From contig CAAEEO010000043.1 in assembly GCA_900754965.1 (NCBI GenBank), forward strand, positions 1 through 31,145: DNA of 31,145 bases, read 5' to 3'. The notes beneath the pieces were generated by a model. That model had not been told where the DNA came from, searched no databases, and was given only the letters and a program-made list of their open reading frames with translations. Below are positions 5,819 through 13,915 of the stretch, one piece after another. Source of the DNA: an uncultured Oscillospiraceae bacterium. Its GTDB lineage: Bacteria > Bacillota > Clostridia > Oscillospirales > Oscillospiraceae. Made by a program: the position numbers and the translations under genes. Position 1 is the first letter of the stretch, and every line of letters starts with the position of its first letter.

Positions 5819-8062
5819 ATGATGATCACGCTCCATGAAACAGGCGTCCTCTGGAAGGACGGCAGACCCATAGACACCCCCGTGCAGCCAGCCGCCGGCA
5901 GAGAAAAGACCATGGCTTACCGCATCCTCCGTGCCCACGATCGGGGCACTGCACCGGAGGCCATGCAGATTCGGTTTGACAGTCTGATCTCCCACGACAT
6001 CACCTATGTGGGCATCATTCAAACGGCCAAAGCCTCGGGCCTGCGGGAATTTCCCGTCCCCTATGTGATGACCAACTGCCACAACAGCCTGTGCGCCGTT
6101 GGCGGCACCATCAACGAGGACGACCACATTTTCGGTCTGTCTGCCGCCAGAAAATACGGCGGAATCTATGTCCCTGCCAATCAGGCCGTGATTCATCAGT
6201 ATGCCCGGGAAATGATGGCCGGGTGCGGTAAGATGATCTTGGGTTCCGACAGCCACACCCGCTATGGCGCCCTGGGCACCATGGGCGTGGGCGAGGGCGG
6301 CCCGGAGATTGTGAAACAGCTGCTGAAAAACACCTACGACATTGCCGCCCCCCAGGTAGTACTGGTCTACCTCACCGGTGCGCCCCGTCAGGGCTTAGGC
6401 CCTCAGGATGTGGCGCTGGCGCTGTGCCGTGCCGTGTATGAAAACGGATTTGTAAAAAACAAAGTATTGGAGTTTGCCGGGCCGGGTGTAGGCGCTTTGC
6501 CGATGGATTTCCGCATTGGCATCGATGTGATGACCACGGAAACCACCTGTCTCAGTTCCATCTGGGAAACGGACAGTGCCGTGGAAGAGTATCTTGCACT
6601 CCATGGCCGAGAAGAGGATTTCAGTCCCCTGTGCCCGGAAGACGGCGCATGGTACGACAGTATGATTACCATTGATCTGTCCCAGGTGGAATCCATGATT
6701 GCCCTGCCCTTCCACCCCTCCCAGGCCTATTCCATCCATGAATTCCAGGCCAACGCCGGGGATATTCTCCGGGATTGCGAACGCAGGGCCCATGCGCAGT
6801 TCGGCGAAAAAGCCGCACTGCACCTCACTGAAAAGCTGAAGGACGGTGCGCTCTGGGTAGATCAAGGTGTGATTGCCGGATGCTCCGGCGGAATGTACGA
6901 CAACATTGCCGAGGCCGCCGCCATTTTGGACGGATACGGTATTGGCAACGGATATTTCTCCCTGTCTGTCTATCCTCCCTCCATCCCGGTCAATCTGGAG
7001 CTGATGCGCAGCGGCGTGCAAGCTTCTCTGCTCACCTCCGGAGCCCTGTTCAAACCCTGTTTCTGCGGTCCCTGTTTCGGTGCCGGCGATGTTCCCGGCA
7101 ACAACGGCCTGTCCATCCGCCACACCACCCGGAACTTCCCCAACCGGGAAGGCTCCAAACCCGCCGACGGACAGCTGGCCGGCGTGGCGCTGATGGATGC
7201 CCGCTCCATTGCGGCCACCGCCCGCAATCATGGACGGCTCACTGCTGCCACCGATGTGGACTACACCATGCCCGATCCGCACCGCCGGGAATTCGACCGG
7301 AGCGTCTATGAAAAACGGGTCTACTTCGGGTTCGGCCATCCCCTGCCGGAAGAACCCCTGCGCATGGGGCCAAATATCACAGAATGGCCGGAGATTCCCG
7401 CCCTGTCCGAGCATCTGCTGCTGCGCATGGCCGCGGTGCTCCACGATCCTGTCACCACCACTGACGAACTGATTCCCTCCGGGGAAACCTCTTCCTACCG
7501 CTCCAACCCCATGAAACTGGCCACCTTCGCCCTGTCCCGCCGGGAACCGGCCTATGTGGGCCGGGCGCAGGCCGTACAGGCTCTGGAATCCGGCAGAGCG
7601 GCGGGAACGCCTGCCCCGGAACTGCTGTCTGCTCTAAAGCAGGCCGGTCTTGACGAGGAAGTCCTGAACCGGACCACCGTGGCCTCCGCCATTTTTGCCA
7701 ACCGTCCAGGAGACGGTTCCGCCCGGGAACAGGCGGCCTCCTGCCAGCGGGTACTGGGCGGCGGCGCCAACCTCTGCTATGAATACGCCACCAAGCGCTA
7801 TCGCTCCAACTGCATCAACTGGGGCATGATGCCCTTTACCATTGACAAGGACACAGAATTTTCCTATGGCCCGGAGGACTGGATCTGGGTTCCGGACATC
7901 CGCTCCGCCGTGGCACACGGCCAGCAGGAAGTTCCCGCCCTGGTCATCACCCGAGACAGTACTGTTCCGCTGACGCTGCATCTGCCGCCGCTGACGGACG
8001 ACGAACGGGAGATCCTCCTGGCCGGCTGCCTGATGAACTGGTATGCCGCCCGGAATCAGTGA
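5819..8062 (+). CDS. Aconitate hydratase-like protein (divergent aconitase)
   Basis: The 747-residue protein belongs to the aconitase superfamily and should interconvert citrate and isocitrate. The three [4Fe-4S] ligands are present: Cys355 in AGCSGG (replacing the usual GSCTNG) and Cys416/Cys419 in CGPC, with nearly the spacing seen in mitochondrial aconitase. The DSHTRYGALGTMGVGEGG motif is intact. In the swivelling C-terminal domain GSARE retains the catalytic Ser634 and the substrate-binding Arg636, with one Ser to Ala change next to them. Overall the sequence is divergent, of the kind often labelled only 'hydratase'. Position between citrate synthase and isocitrate dehydrogenase makes aconitase function very likely. 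Start ATG at 5819 or 5822; the isocitrate dehydrogenase gene follows after 9 bases, so they form an operon. Confidence 0.88.
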   Translation: MMITLHETGVLWKDGRPIDTPVQPAAGREKTMAYRILRAHDRGTAPEAMQIRFDSLISHDITYVGIIQTAKASGLREFPVPYVMTNCHNSLCAVGGTINEDDHIFGLSAARKYGGIYVPANQAVIHQYAREMMAGCGKMILGSDSHTRYGALGTMGVGEGGPEIVKQLLKNTYDIAAPQVVLVYLTGAPRQGLGPQDVALALCRAVYENGFVKNKVLEFAGPGVGALPMDFRIGIDVMTTETTCLSSIWETDSAVEEYLALHGREEDFSPLCPEDGAWYDSMITIDLSQVESMIALPFHPSQAYSIHEFQANAGDILRDCERRAHAQFGEKAALHLTEKLKDGALWVDQGVIAGCSGGMYDNIAEAAAILDGYGIGNGYFSLSVYPPSIPVNLELMRSGVQASLLTSGALFKPCFCGPCFGAGDVPGNNGLSIRHTTRNFPNREGSKPADGQLAGVALMDARSIAATARNHGRLTAATDVDYTMPDPHRREFDRSVYEKRVYFGFGHPLPEEPLRMGPNITEWPEIPALSEHLLLRMAAVLHDPVTTTDELIPSGETSSYRSNPMKLATFALSRREPAYVGRAQAVQALESGRAAGTPAPELLSALKQAGLDEEVLNRTTVASAIFANRPGDGSAREQAASCQRVLGGGANLCYEYATKRYRSNCINWGMMPFTIDKDTEFSYGPEDWIWVPDIRSAVAHGQQEVPALVITRDSTVPLTLHLPPLTDDEREILLAGCLMNWYAARNQ

Positions 8063-8071
8063 GGTGCGCTT

Positions 8072-9283
8072 ATGGACCGCATCAAAATGACCCACCCCGT
8101 CGTGGAGATGGACGGGGACGAAATGACCCGGGTGCTGTGGCAGATGATCAAAGAGGAACTGCTGCTCCCCTTCGTGGAGCTACGCACCGACTACTACGAT
8201 CTGGGCCTGCCCAACCGGGACGCCACCGATGACCGGGTGACCACCGAGGCCGCTGAGGCGATCAAACGCCACCATGTGGGCGTCAAATGCGCCACCATCA
8301 CCCCCAATGCACAGCGAATGGAGGAATATCACCTGAAACAGATGTGGAAAAGTCCCAACGGCACCATCCGTGCCATTCTGGACGGGACTGTCTTCCGCAC
8401 CCCCATTCTTACCCCCAGTATCCGTCCCTTTGTACGCACCTGGGTAAAACCCATCACCATTGCCCGCCATGCCTTTGGGGATCTGTACCGGGCCACGGAA
8501 TACCGGGTTCCCGGCCCGGGAAAAGCCGAACTGGTGTTCACCGACGCACAGGGACAGGAACAATTCCGGGAACCCGTCTATACCTTTGACGGCCCGGGCG
8601 TGCTGCAGGGTACCTTCAATACGGAAGATTCCATCCGCTCCTTCGCCCGCTCCTGTTTCGCTTTTGCCGTGGAGCAAAAGCAGGACCTGTGGTTTGCCGC
8701 CAAAGACACCATTTCCAAACAGTATGACGGTCAGTTTCGGGATATTTTCCAACAGGTTTTTGAGCAGGAATACCGCCAGCGATTTGAGGAACTGGGCATC
8801 CAGTATCTATACACGCTCATCGATGACGCCGTGGCCCGGGTCATCCGCAGCGAAGGCGGATTCATCTGGGCCTGCAAAAACTACGATGGCGATGTGATGA
8901 GCGACATGGTCTCCACTGCCTTCGGTTCTCTGGCCATGATGACCAGTGTTCTGGTGTCTCCGGATGGGAACTACGAATACGAGGCCGCCCACGGCACCAT
9001 CACCCGCCACTACTACCGCTGGCAAAAGGGAGAGCCAGTATCCTCCAACCCCATCGCCACCATCTACGCCTGGACCGGTGCGCTGCGGAAACGGGGCGAG
9101 CTGGACGACACCCTCCCCCTTATCCGCTTTGCAGACGCTTTGGAAAAAGCCTGCCTGATGACCATTGAGGACGGCATCATGACCGGAGACCTGGCTGCCG
9201 TGTGCAGCCGCCCTGCCCAAGTCGTGAACAGCACGGAATTTTTGCAGGAGATTCGCCGGCATCTGGAACGGCTGCTGTCATAA
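8072..9283 (+). CDS. icd: Isocitrate dehydrogenase, NADP-dependent, eukaryote-like type
   Basis: This 403-residue enzyme oxidatively decarboxylates isocitrate to 2-oxoglutarate. It is of the homodimeric type related to eukaryotic IDH1/IDH2, which is also found in some bacteria, and not the E. coli type. The N-terminus contains the conserved PVVEMDGDEMTRVLW. The cofactor loop reads HGTITRHY with Arg312 and His313, matching the human IDH1 residues that contact the 2'-phosphate of NADP+, so NADP+ should be preferred. The ATG has GAGGTG six bases upstream, inside the 9-base gap after aconitase. Together with the two genes before it, this enzyme supplies 2-oxoglutarate for glutamate synthesis or fermentation and NADPH. 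Confidence 0.95.
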   Translation: MDRIKMTHPVVEMDGDEMTRVLWQMIKEELLLPFVELRTDYYDLGLPNRDATDDRVTTEAAEAIKRHHVGVKCATITPNAQRMEEYHLKQMWKSPNGTIRAILDGTVFRTPILTPSIRPFVRTWVKPITIARHAFGDLYRATEYRVPGPGKAELVFTDAQGQEQFREPVYTFDGPGVLQGTFNTEDSIRSFARSCFAFAVEQKQDLWFAAKDTISKQYDGQFRDIFQQVFEQEYRQRFEELGIQYLYTLIDDAVARVIRSEGGFIWACKNYDGDVMSDMVSTAFGSLAMMTSVLVSPDGNYEYEAAHGTITRHYYRWQKGEPVSSNPIATIYAWTGALRKRGELDDTLPLIRFADALEKACLMTIEDGIMTGDLAAVCSRPAQVVNSTEFLQEIRRHLERLLS

Positions 9284-9292
9284 AAGCCCCTT

Positions 9293-9339
9293 AAGAATTG
9301 TTTCCGGAGGACACGCCATGTCCTCCGGAAACAATTCTT
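9293..9339. terminator. Long perfect palindrome, probably the terminator after icd
   Basis: The arms at 9293-9313 and 9319-9339 are perfect complements over 21 bp with a 5-base loop, so the transcript would form a very stable hairpin starting ten bases after the icd stop codon. There is no clean T-tract after it, although the arm ends in AATTCTT. Its last base is part of the -35 box of the next promoter. A terminator or a 3'-end stabilising structure are both possible. Confidence 0.7.
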
Positions 9340-9366
9340 GCATAAATCCCGGAAAAGCATTATAAT
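9338..9366 (+). promoter_or_regulatory. Predicted promoter of the YihY-MscS operon
   Basis: TTGCAT (9338-9343), a 17-base spacer and a perfect TATAAT (9361-9366) form a good housekeeping promoter. Transcription would start near 9373, leaving a leader of about 58 bases before the proposed ATC start. Confidence 0.8.
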
Positions 9367-9430
9367 GTATAGTGCCTAGATTTGTGTTCCTAAATCGGAG
9401 CAATGCCGGATACGGAAAGGGGATGATCTT

Positions 9431-10273
9431 ATCGGGAAAGAAAAGCGAACCGTTTTAAGCCGCGCGATCCAAGTCTATGATTGGCTGCAAGGCATCGGCA
9501 ATGTGCAGATGAGCGCTTTTGCTGCTTCTGCCGCCTTTTTCCTCTTCTTGTCCCTGGTACCGATCATTTTGCTGATTTGCTCCATCATTCCATACACCAA
9601 TCTGTCCCAGGAAACTGTGATCGCGATTTTGGATCGCTATGTGGCACAGGTTGTTCCGGAAAATGTTTCCACCTTACTGAACAGCATCGTGGACGAGATT
9701 TATCGCGGCAACCTGCTGACCTTGTCCGTGTCCGCCGTTGCCACGGTCTGGTCTGCGGGAAAGGCATTTCTGGCCCTGTCCAGAGGCCTGGACGCCATCC
9801 ACCAGACAGGCGGGCAAAACTATGTGCTCGCTCGGCTGAAGGCCTGCTTATATACCGTGATTATGATGGCCTCCATCGTGTTCATGTTGTTGGTGGTGGT
9901 GTTCGGCGGAAAAATCGTGGAGCTGATCACCCGCTATATCCCGGATGTGGCCCCCTTTCTGGACTGGCTGCTTACCCGACGGTTTGTTTTTTCCGTCCTG
10001 GGTCTGGCTGTGGTATTTACAGTCGTCTATACTTGGGTTCCCAAGAAGAAACTGTCTCCCCTGAGTCAGATTCCCGGCGCCGTGTTTGCCGCCCTGGCCT
10101 GGATGGTCTTTTCCTGGCTGTTTTCGGCGTATGTCTCCCGCACCGATTCCTTCGGCGCTTACGGCAGTTTGGCCACTATCGTCATTGCCATGCTGTGGAT
10201 GTACTACTGTATGTATATCCTGCTGTTGGGCGCCTATCTGAATGTCCGGCGGGCAAACCACTCCGCATCATAA
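9431..10273 (+). CDS. YihY/virulence factor BrkB family membrane protein
   Basis: The protein has about six membrane segments and the YihY/BrkB hallmarks: AFAASAAFFLFLSLVPIILLICSIIP near the N-terminus, AVATVWSAGKAFLALSRGLDAI, and the C-terminal GAYGSLATIVIAMLWMYYCMYILLLGAYLN. The family was once thought to be RNase BN, which is wrong; its function is unsettled. Start: the first usable standard codon is GTG at 9503, but the frame is open upstream to a TAG at 9377 and holds a sensible charged N-terminus (GKEKRTVLSRAIQVYDWLQG) with no ATG, GTG or TTG. A strong ribosome site, GGAAAGGGG (9414-9422), lies eight bases before ATC at 9431, so I propose that start (280 residues). A -1 frameshift from the ATG at 9423 is an alternative. 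The MscS gene follows after 37 bases. Confidence 0.85.
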   Translation: MGKEKRTVLSRAIQVYDWLQGIGNVQMSAFAASAAFFLFLSLVPIILLICSIIPYTNLSQETVIAILDRYVAQVVPENVSTLLNSIVDEIYRGNLLTLSVSAVATVWSAGKAFLALSRGLDAIHQTGGQNYVLARLKACLYTVIMMASIVFMLLVVVFGGKIVELITRYIPDVAPFLDWLLTRRFVFSVLGLAVVFTVVYTWVPKKKLSPLSQIPGAVFAALAWMVFSWLFSAYVSRTDSFGAYGSLATIVIAMLWMYYCMYILLLGAYLNVRRANHSAS

Positions 10274-10310
10274 AAAACCGATACCAAAGAAACAGAAAGT
10301 AGGAATGAAT

Positions 10311-11117
10311 ATGGACCTTATGAGCAATCCCGCAGTCGTCTGGCTGGTTGGAAAACTGGGATTTCTGTTGAGAGCCGCCCTGGTCTTTCTCCTGTGCCGG
10401 ATTACCGTCCGGTTCATCTCCCGGATCACCGACCGGCTGCTGGAAAAATCCAGATTGGAAACCGGTATCCAGCACTATGCCCGGCGGGCGCTGAATGTGA
10501 TCGGCTGGATTCTCACCGTGCTCATCACAGCCCAGACCATGGGCATCGAGCTGACTTCTCTGGTGGCCATCGCCTCGGTCATCACCCTGGCGCTGTCCCT
10601 GTCCCTGCAGAACATTTTCACCAGTGTGTTCTCCGGCATCACCCTCCTGGTGACCAAGCCCTTTGTTGTAGGTGATTATGTGGAGATTGCCGGTGTCAGC
10701 GGTACTGTCAAAGCCATTGATTTGATGCGCACCAGTCTGGACACCGTGGACAACCGTCTGATCCAGATTCCCAACGGTGATGTGGTCAGCGCAAAGATCA
10801 CCAACTTCTCCGCAGAGCCTATGCGCCGGGTGGATCTCTCTTTCTCCGCCTCTTACGATGCGCCCACAGACCTGGTGAAACAGGCACTGATGGAGGCCAT
10901 TCAGGCAGACCCCCGCATCAAAACAGACCCTGCACCTTTCGTGGCGCTGAACCAATACAATGCCAACGACATTGAATACATCACCCGCTCCTGGGTGGAC
11001 AACAAGGACTATTGGGGTGTATACTTCTCTTTGAACGAATCCGTGCGGGAGATTTTCGCCAAGTACGGCATTGAGTTCAGTTATCCCCATACCGTTGTCC
11101 ACATGGCCGAAAAGTGA
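10311..11117 (+). CDS. mscS: Mechanosensitive ion channel, MscS family
   Basis: This 268-residue protein has two or three N-terminal membrane segments, then the pore-lining TM3 and the beta domain of MscS channels: SLQNIFTSVFSGITLLVTKPFVVGDYVEI, followed by GTVKAID, the segment DNRLIQIPNG and a C-terminal alpha-beta domain. Such channels open under membrane tension and release solutes during osmotic downshock. Length is close to E. coli MscS (286). I use the ATG at 10311, which has AGGA six bases upstream; the ATG at 10305 touches that site and is less likely. It probably shares the promoter of the YihY gene, since the gap is 37 bases without a terminator. The Ktr potassium uptake genes elsewhere in the window serve a related osmotic role but are not linked. 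Confidence 0.93.
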   Translation: MDLMSNPAVVWLVGKLGFLLRAALVFLLCRITVRFISRITDRLLEKSRLETGIQHYARRALNVIGWILTVLITAQTMGIELTSLVAIASVITLALSLSLQNIFTSVFSGITLLVTKPFVVGDYVEIAGVSGTVKAIDLMRTSLDTVDNRLIQIPNGDVVSAKITNFSAEPMRRVDLSFSASYDAPTDLVKQALMEAIQADPRIKTDPAPFVALNQYNANDIEYITRSWVDNKDYWGVYFSLNESVREIFAKYGIEFSYPHTVVHMAEK

Positions 11118-11175
11118 ATCCCCGCAATCGCGGAAACAAATAGGACTTTCAGAAAATACATAAGGAGAAACCAAC

Positions 11176-12483
11176 ATGATCGATTACAAATCCATCTATG
11201 AATCCAAGCACACCACGCCGGAAGAAGTGGCCAAGCAGGTTCAGTCCGGCTGGACTCTGGGCATGGACGCCGGTCCTACCCAGGCCAATGGTCTGATGAA
11301 CGCCATCGCTGAGAAAGTTGCCCAGACCGATACCAAAGATGTCAAAGTGCAGCTCATGCTGGACACCTATGCCTACCCGTTTCTGGAGAGCGACGCACTC
11401 AAAGGCAAAATGACCGCCTACTCCTGGTTCTCCTCCGGCGGCGCCCGCAAGGCTGTCAACGGCGGTTGGGCCGATGTGCTCCCCGCTTACTACCGCGATA
11501 TTCCCGGCCACATTCTGCGGGAATATGACTATGACGCTTACTGCGTGTCCGTGTCCCCCATGGACAGCCACGGTTACTTCAGCCTGGCCACTTCCAACTC
11601 CTACTCTGCTGCCATGATCCAGAAGGCAAAACGGATTTTTGTGGAAGTCAATGAATTCCAGCCCCGCGCACTGAACAACCTGCAGATCCATGTTTCTCAG
11701 GTAGATGCCATCGTGGAAAATCACCACCGTCTGCCCGAGCTGCCCCCCGTGGAGCTGGATGAGAAGAGCATCATCATCGGCAACCTGATTGCCGAGCAGA
11801 TTCCCGACGGCGCCTGCATCCAGCTGGGCATCGGTGCCATTCCCGACGCTACCGGTGCAGCCCTGAAAGTCAAGCACGACCTGGGCATCCACACCGAGAT
11901 GTTCACCAGTTCCATGGTAGACCTGATCGACTGCGGCGCTGTCAACAATAGCAAAAAGCAGATCCATCGCGGCAAGACCGTCACTACATTTGCTTACGGT
12001 TCTCAGAAAATTTATGACTTCATCGACGACAACCCCGCCATCGAAATCCTGCCCGTGGAGTATGTCAACGATCCCAATGTCATCTGCCAGAACGACAATG
12101 TAATCTCCATCAACGCTGCCCTGGAAGTGGATCTGTTCGGCCAGGTCTGCGCAGAATCTGTGGGTACCAAGCACATGTCCGGTTCCGGCGGCCAGGTGGA
12201 CTATGTCCGCGGCGCTTGCCAGTCCAAGGGTGGCAAGAGTTTCATCGCCTTCACCTCCACTGCAAAAGACGACACCATCAGCAAGATCAAATCTACTCTG
12301 ACCCCCGGCGCCATTGTGACCACCTCCAAAAACGATGTGGACTACATTGTCACCGAGTACGGTATTGCACATCTGCGCGGCCGGAGCCTGGCAGAGCGCA
12401 CCAAACAGCTGATTGCCATTGCGCACCCCAACTTCCGGGACGAGCTGACCTTCGATGCCAGAAAACGGGGCATCCTGGTCTGA
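11176..12483 (+). CDS. Acetyl-CoA hydrolase/transferase family CoA-transferase
   Basis: The 435-residue protein belongs to the family of 4-hydroxybutyrate and butyryl-CoA:acetate CoA-transferases. Recognisable parts are YYRDIPGHI and SPMDSHGYFS in the N-terminal domain, the GIGAIPDA loop, the GIHTE segment that should hold the catalytic glutamate forming the enzyme-CoA thioester, and the C-terminal GSGGQVDYVRGA and VTEYGIAHLRGRS. These enzymes move CoA from an acyl-CoA to acetate, releasing the acid and acetyl-CoA. The acyl substrate is not clear from sequence; the N-terminus differs from the well-known butyryl-CoA:acetate enzyme of Roseburia as I remember it. It converges with the 2-oxoacid:ferredoxin oxidoreductase operon, so it may use the acyl-CoA made there. 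AAGGAG precedes the ATG at good spacing; no clear promoter is visible in the 58-base gap. Confidence 0.85.
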   Translation: MIDYKSIYESKHTTPEEVAKQVQSGWTLGMDAGPTQANGLMNAIAEKVAQTDTKDVKVQLMLDTYAYPFLESDALKGKMTAYSWFSSGGARKAVNGGWADVLPAYYRDIPGHILREYDYDAYCVSVSPMDSHGYFSLATSNSYSAAMIQKAKRIFVEVNEFQPRALNNLQIHVSQVDAIVENHHRLPELPPVELDEKSIIIGNLIAEQIPDGACIQLGIGAIPDATGAALKVKHDLGIHTEMFTSSMVDLIDCGAVNNSKKQIHRGKTVTTFAYGSQKIYDFIDDNPAIEILPVEYVNDPNVICQNDNVISINAALEVDLFGQVCAESVGTKHMSGSGGQVDYVRGACQSKGGKSFIAFTSTAKDDTISKIKSTLTPGAIVTTSKNDVDYIVTEYGIAHLRGRSLAERTKQLIAIAHPNFRDELTFDARKRGILV

Positions 12484-12498
12484 TTTCTTTCATCAAAC

Positions 12499-12532
12499 AA
12501 AAACCACCTGGAGTGTTCCAGGTGGTTTTTTG
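12499..12532 (+). terminator. Terminator after the CoA-transferase gene
   Basis: ACCACCTGGA, a GTGT loop and TCCAGGTGGT form a 10-bp stem with an A-tract before it and TTTTTT after it. It lies about 16 bases after the stop codon. Confidence 0.92.
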
Positions 12533-12547
12533 ATATGCAAACACTGT

Positions 12548-12583
12548 AAAAAAAACGCCCCATCCGAAGATGGGGCGTTTTCC
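12548..12583 (-). terminator. Terminator of the 2-oxoacid oxidoreductase operon
   Basis: On the minus strand GCCCCATC, a short loop and GATGGGGC form an 8-bp stem followed by GTTTTTTTT. It is downstream of the gamma subunit stop codon and stands back to back with the CoA-transferase terminator, so the convergent units are well insulated. Confidence 0.92.
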
Positions 12584-12609
12584 ATATACAATGCTTGGGA
12601 ACTGTAAAC

Positions 12610-13167
12610 TCAGGCCTTCAGCACGTTCTTCTGAACATACTCCATTCCGGCGTGGAGTGCCTTGACGTTGCCGTCCAGGAACTTCATCTTCCGGGGACCC
12701 AGCTCTTCCTTCATGGCCTCGATCATGGTCTCGACCTTCACCACATCAGGACGCAGTGCCATGTAAGCACCCAGGATCACCACGTTGGCGCCCTTGGGGT
12801 TCCCCACCTGCTCAGCGATCTCCGTTGCGGGCACGTAAGCCACAGTCAGATCGTCGCGCGTGGACTTTGCGTCAGTCAGAGAGCTGTTGATGATCAGTGC
12901 GCCACCGGGCTGCACAGTGTGCTCGAACTTTGCCAGAGAGGGATAGTTCATAGCGATCACAGCGGTGGGATTGCTGATCACGGGAGCTGCAATGGGCTTG
13001 TCAGAAACGACGACGGAGCAGTTTGCCGTGCCGCCGCGCATCTCAGGGCCGTAAGAAGGCAGCCAGGTGACTTCTTTTCCTTCCATCAATCCGGCGCAAG
13101 CCAGGAACTTACCAATCAGCAGAGTACCCTGACCGCCGAAACCTGCAAAAATGCACTGCTCTAACAT
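12610..13167 (-). CDS. 2-oxoacid:ferredoxin oxidoreductase, gamma subunit
   Basis: The 185-residue protein is the gamma domain of pyruvate/2-oxoacid:ferredoxin oxidoreductases. It shows the N-terminal nucleotide-fold-like motif FAGFGGQGTLLIGKFLA and the family signature SYGPEMRGGTANCSVV near residue 60. In the complex this subunit helps bind CoA and joins the alpha and beta subunits. It starts one base after the beta subunit stop codon, with a G-rich ribosome site (AAGGGGGC) inside the preceding gene, so the two are translationally coupled. It is the last gene of the operon, and a strong terminator follows. Confidence 0.93.
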   Translation of the reverse strand: MLEQCIFAGFGGQGTLLIGKFLACAGLMEGKEVTWLPSYGPEMRGGTANCSVVVSDKPIAAPVISNPTAVIAMNYPSLAKFEHTVQPGGALIINSSLTDAKSTRDDLTVAYVPATEIAEQVGNPKGANVVILGAYMALRPDVVKVETMIEAMKEELGPRKMKFLDGNVKALHAGMEYVQKNVLKA

Positions 13168-13168
13168 A

Positions 13169-13912
13169 TTATTCTGCCCCCTTATCTTTGAATACGCCCA
13201 GAGGATAGTACGGGATCATGTTGTCCTTCAGCCAATCCATGGACTCGGTGGGGCTCATACCCCAGTTGGTCGGGCAGGTGGACAGCACTTCCACCAGGCA
13301 GTAGCCTTTCCCTTCCCGCTGATACTTCATCGCCTTTTTGATGGCGATCTTGGCCTGGTTGATGTGAGCCGGGGTATCCAGTGCCACGCGCTCAATGTAG
13401 TAAGCGCCGTCCAGAGTAGCCAGCATCTCGGAGACCCGGATGGGGCTGCCGCACCAATCGGCGTCACGGCCGTTGGGAGAAGTGGTGGTCTTCTGGCCCA
13501 CCAGGGTAGTGGGAGCCATCTGACCGCCGGTCATGCCGTAAATGGCGTTGTTGATGAAGATGGTGGTGATCTTCTCACCGCGCATAGCAGCGTGCACCAC
13601 TTCAGCAGCGCCGATGGAAGCCAGGTCGCCGTCGCCCTGATAGGTGAACACCAGGGAATCGGGCTTTGCACGCTTGATGCCGGTTGCCACAGCGGGAGCG
13701 CGGCCGTGCAGTGCGTTGACCATGTCAAAGTTGAAGTAGTTGTTGGCAAACACGGAGCAGCCAACAGGGCTCACGCCCACCACATCGCCATGAACATCCA
13801 GCTCGTCAATGGCCTCAGCCACCAGACGATGGATAATGCCGTGTCCGCAGCCCGGGCAGTAATGTCTGGGCTTGTCAGTCAGCAGCTCAGTTGCTTTATA
13901 TTCAATTGCCAT
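13169..13912 (-). CDS. 2-oxoacid:ferredoxin oxidoreductase, beta (TPP-binding) subunit
   Basis: The 247-residue subunit binds thiamine diphosphate: CPGCGHG at residues 19-25 and the TPP motif running from GDGD (93-96) to NN (121-122), followed by AIYGMTGGQM. With the alpha subunit it forms the active site that decarboxylates a 2-oxoacid to an acyl-CoA and passes electrons to ferredoxin. It begins three bases after the alpha stop codon, and its ribosome site (GGGAGGAA) lies in the last codons of alpha. Beta subunits of the 2-oxoisovalerate and 2-oxoglutarate enzymes are similar in sequence, so substrate is not settled here. Confidence 0.94.
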   Translation of the reverse strand: MAIEYKATELLTDKPRHYCPGCGHGIIHRLVAEAIDELDVHGDVVGVSPVGCSVFANNYFNFDMVNALHGRAPAVATGIKRAKPDSLVFTYQGDGDLASIGAAEVVHAAMRGEKITTIFINNAIYGMTGGQMAPTTLVGQKTTTSPNGRDADWCGSPIRVSEMLATLDGAYYIERVALDTPAHINQAKIAIKKAMKYQREGKGYCLVEVLSTCPTNWGMSPTESMDWLKDNMIPYYPLGVFKDKGAE

Positions 13913-13915
13913 TTC

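Noticed and set aside
9423..9458. 11-codon leader peptide starting at ATG 9423
   Set aside because: Its ribosome site is nearly in contact with the ATG, and it has no regulatory codon run. I keep it only as part of the frameshift alternative.
11149..12426. 425-codon minus-strand open frame opposite the CoA-transferase
   Set aside because: It has low-complexity Gly/Val/His composition and no family resemblance; the plus strand carries an intact CoA-transferase.
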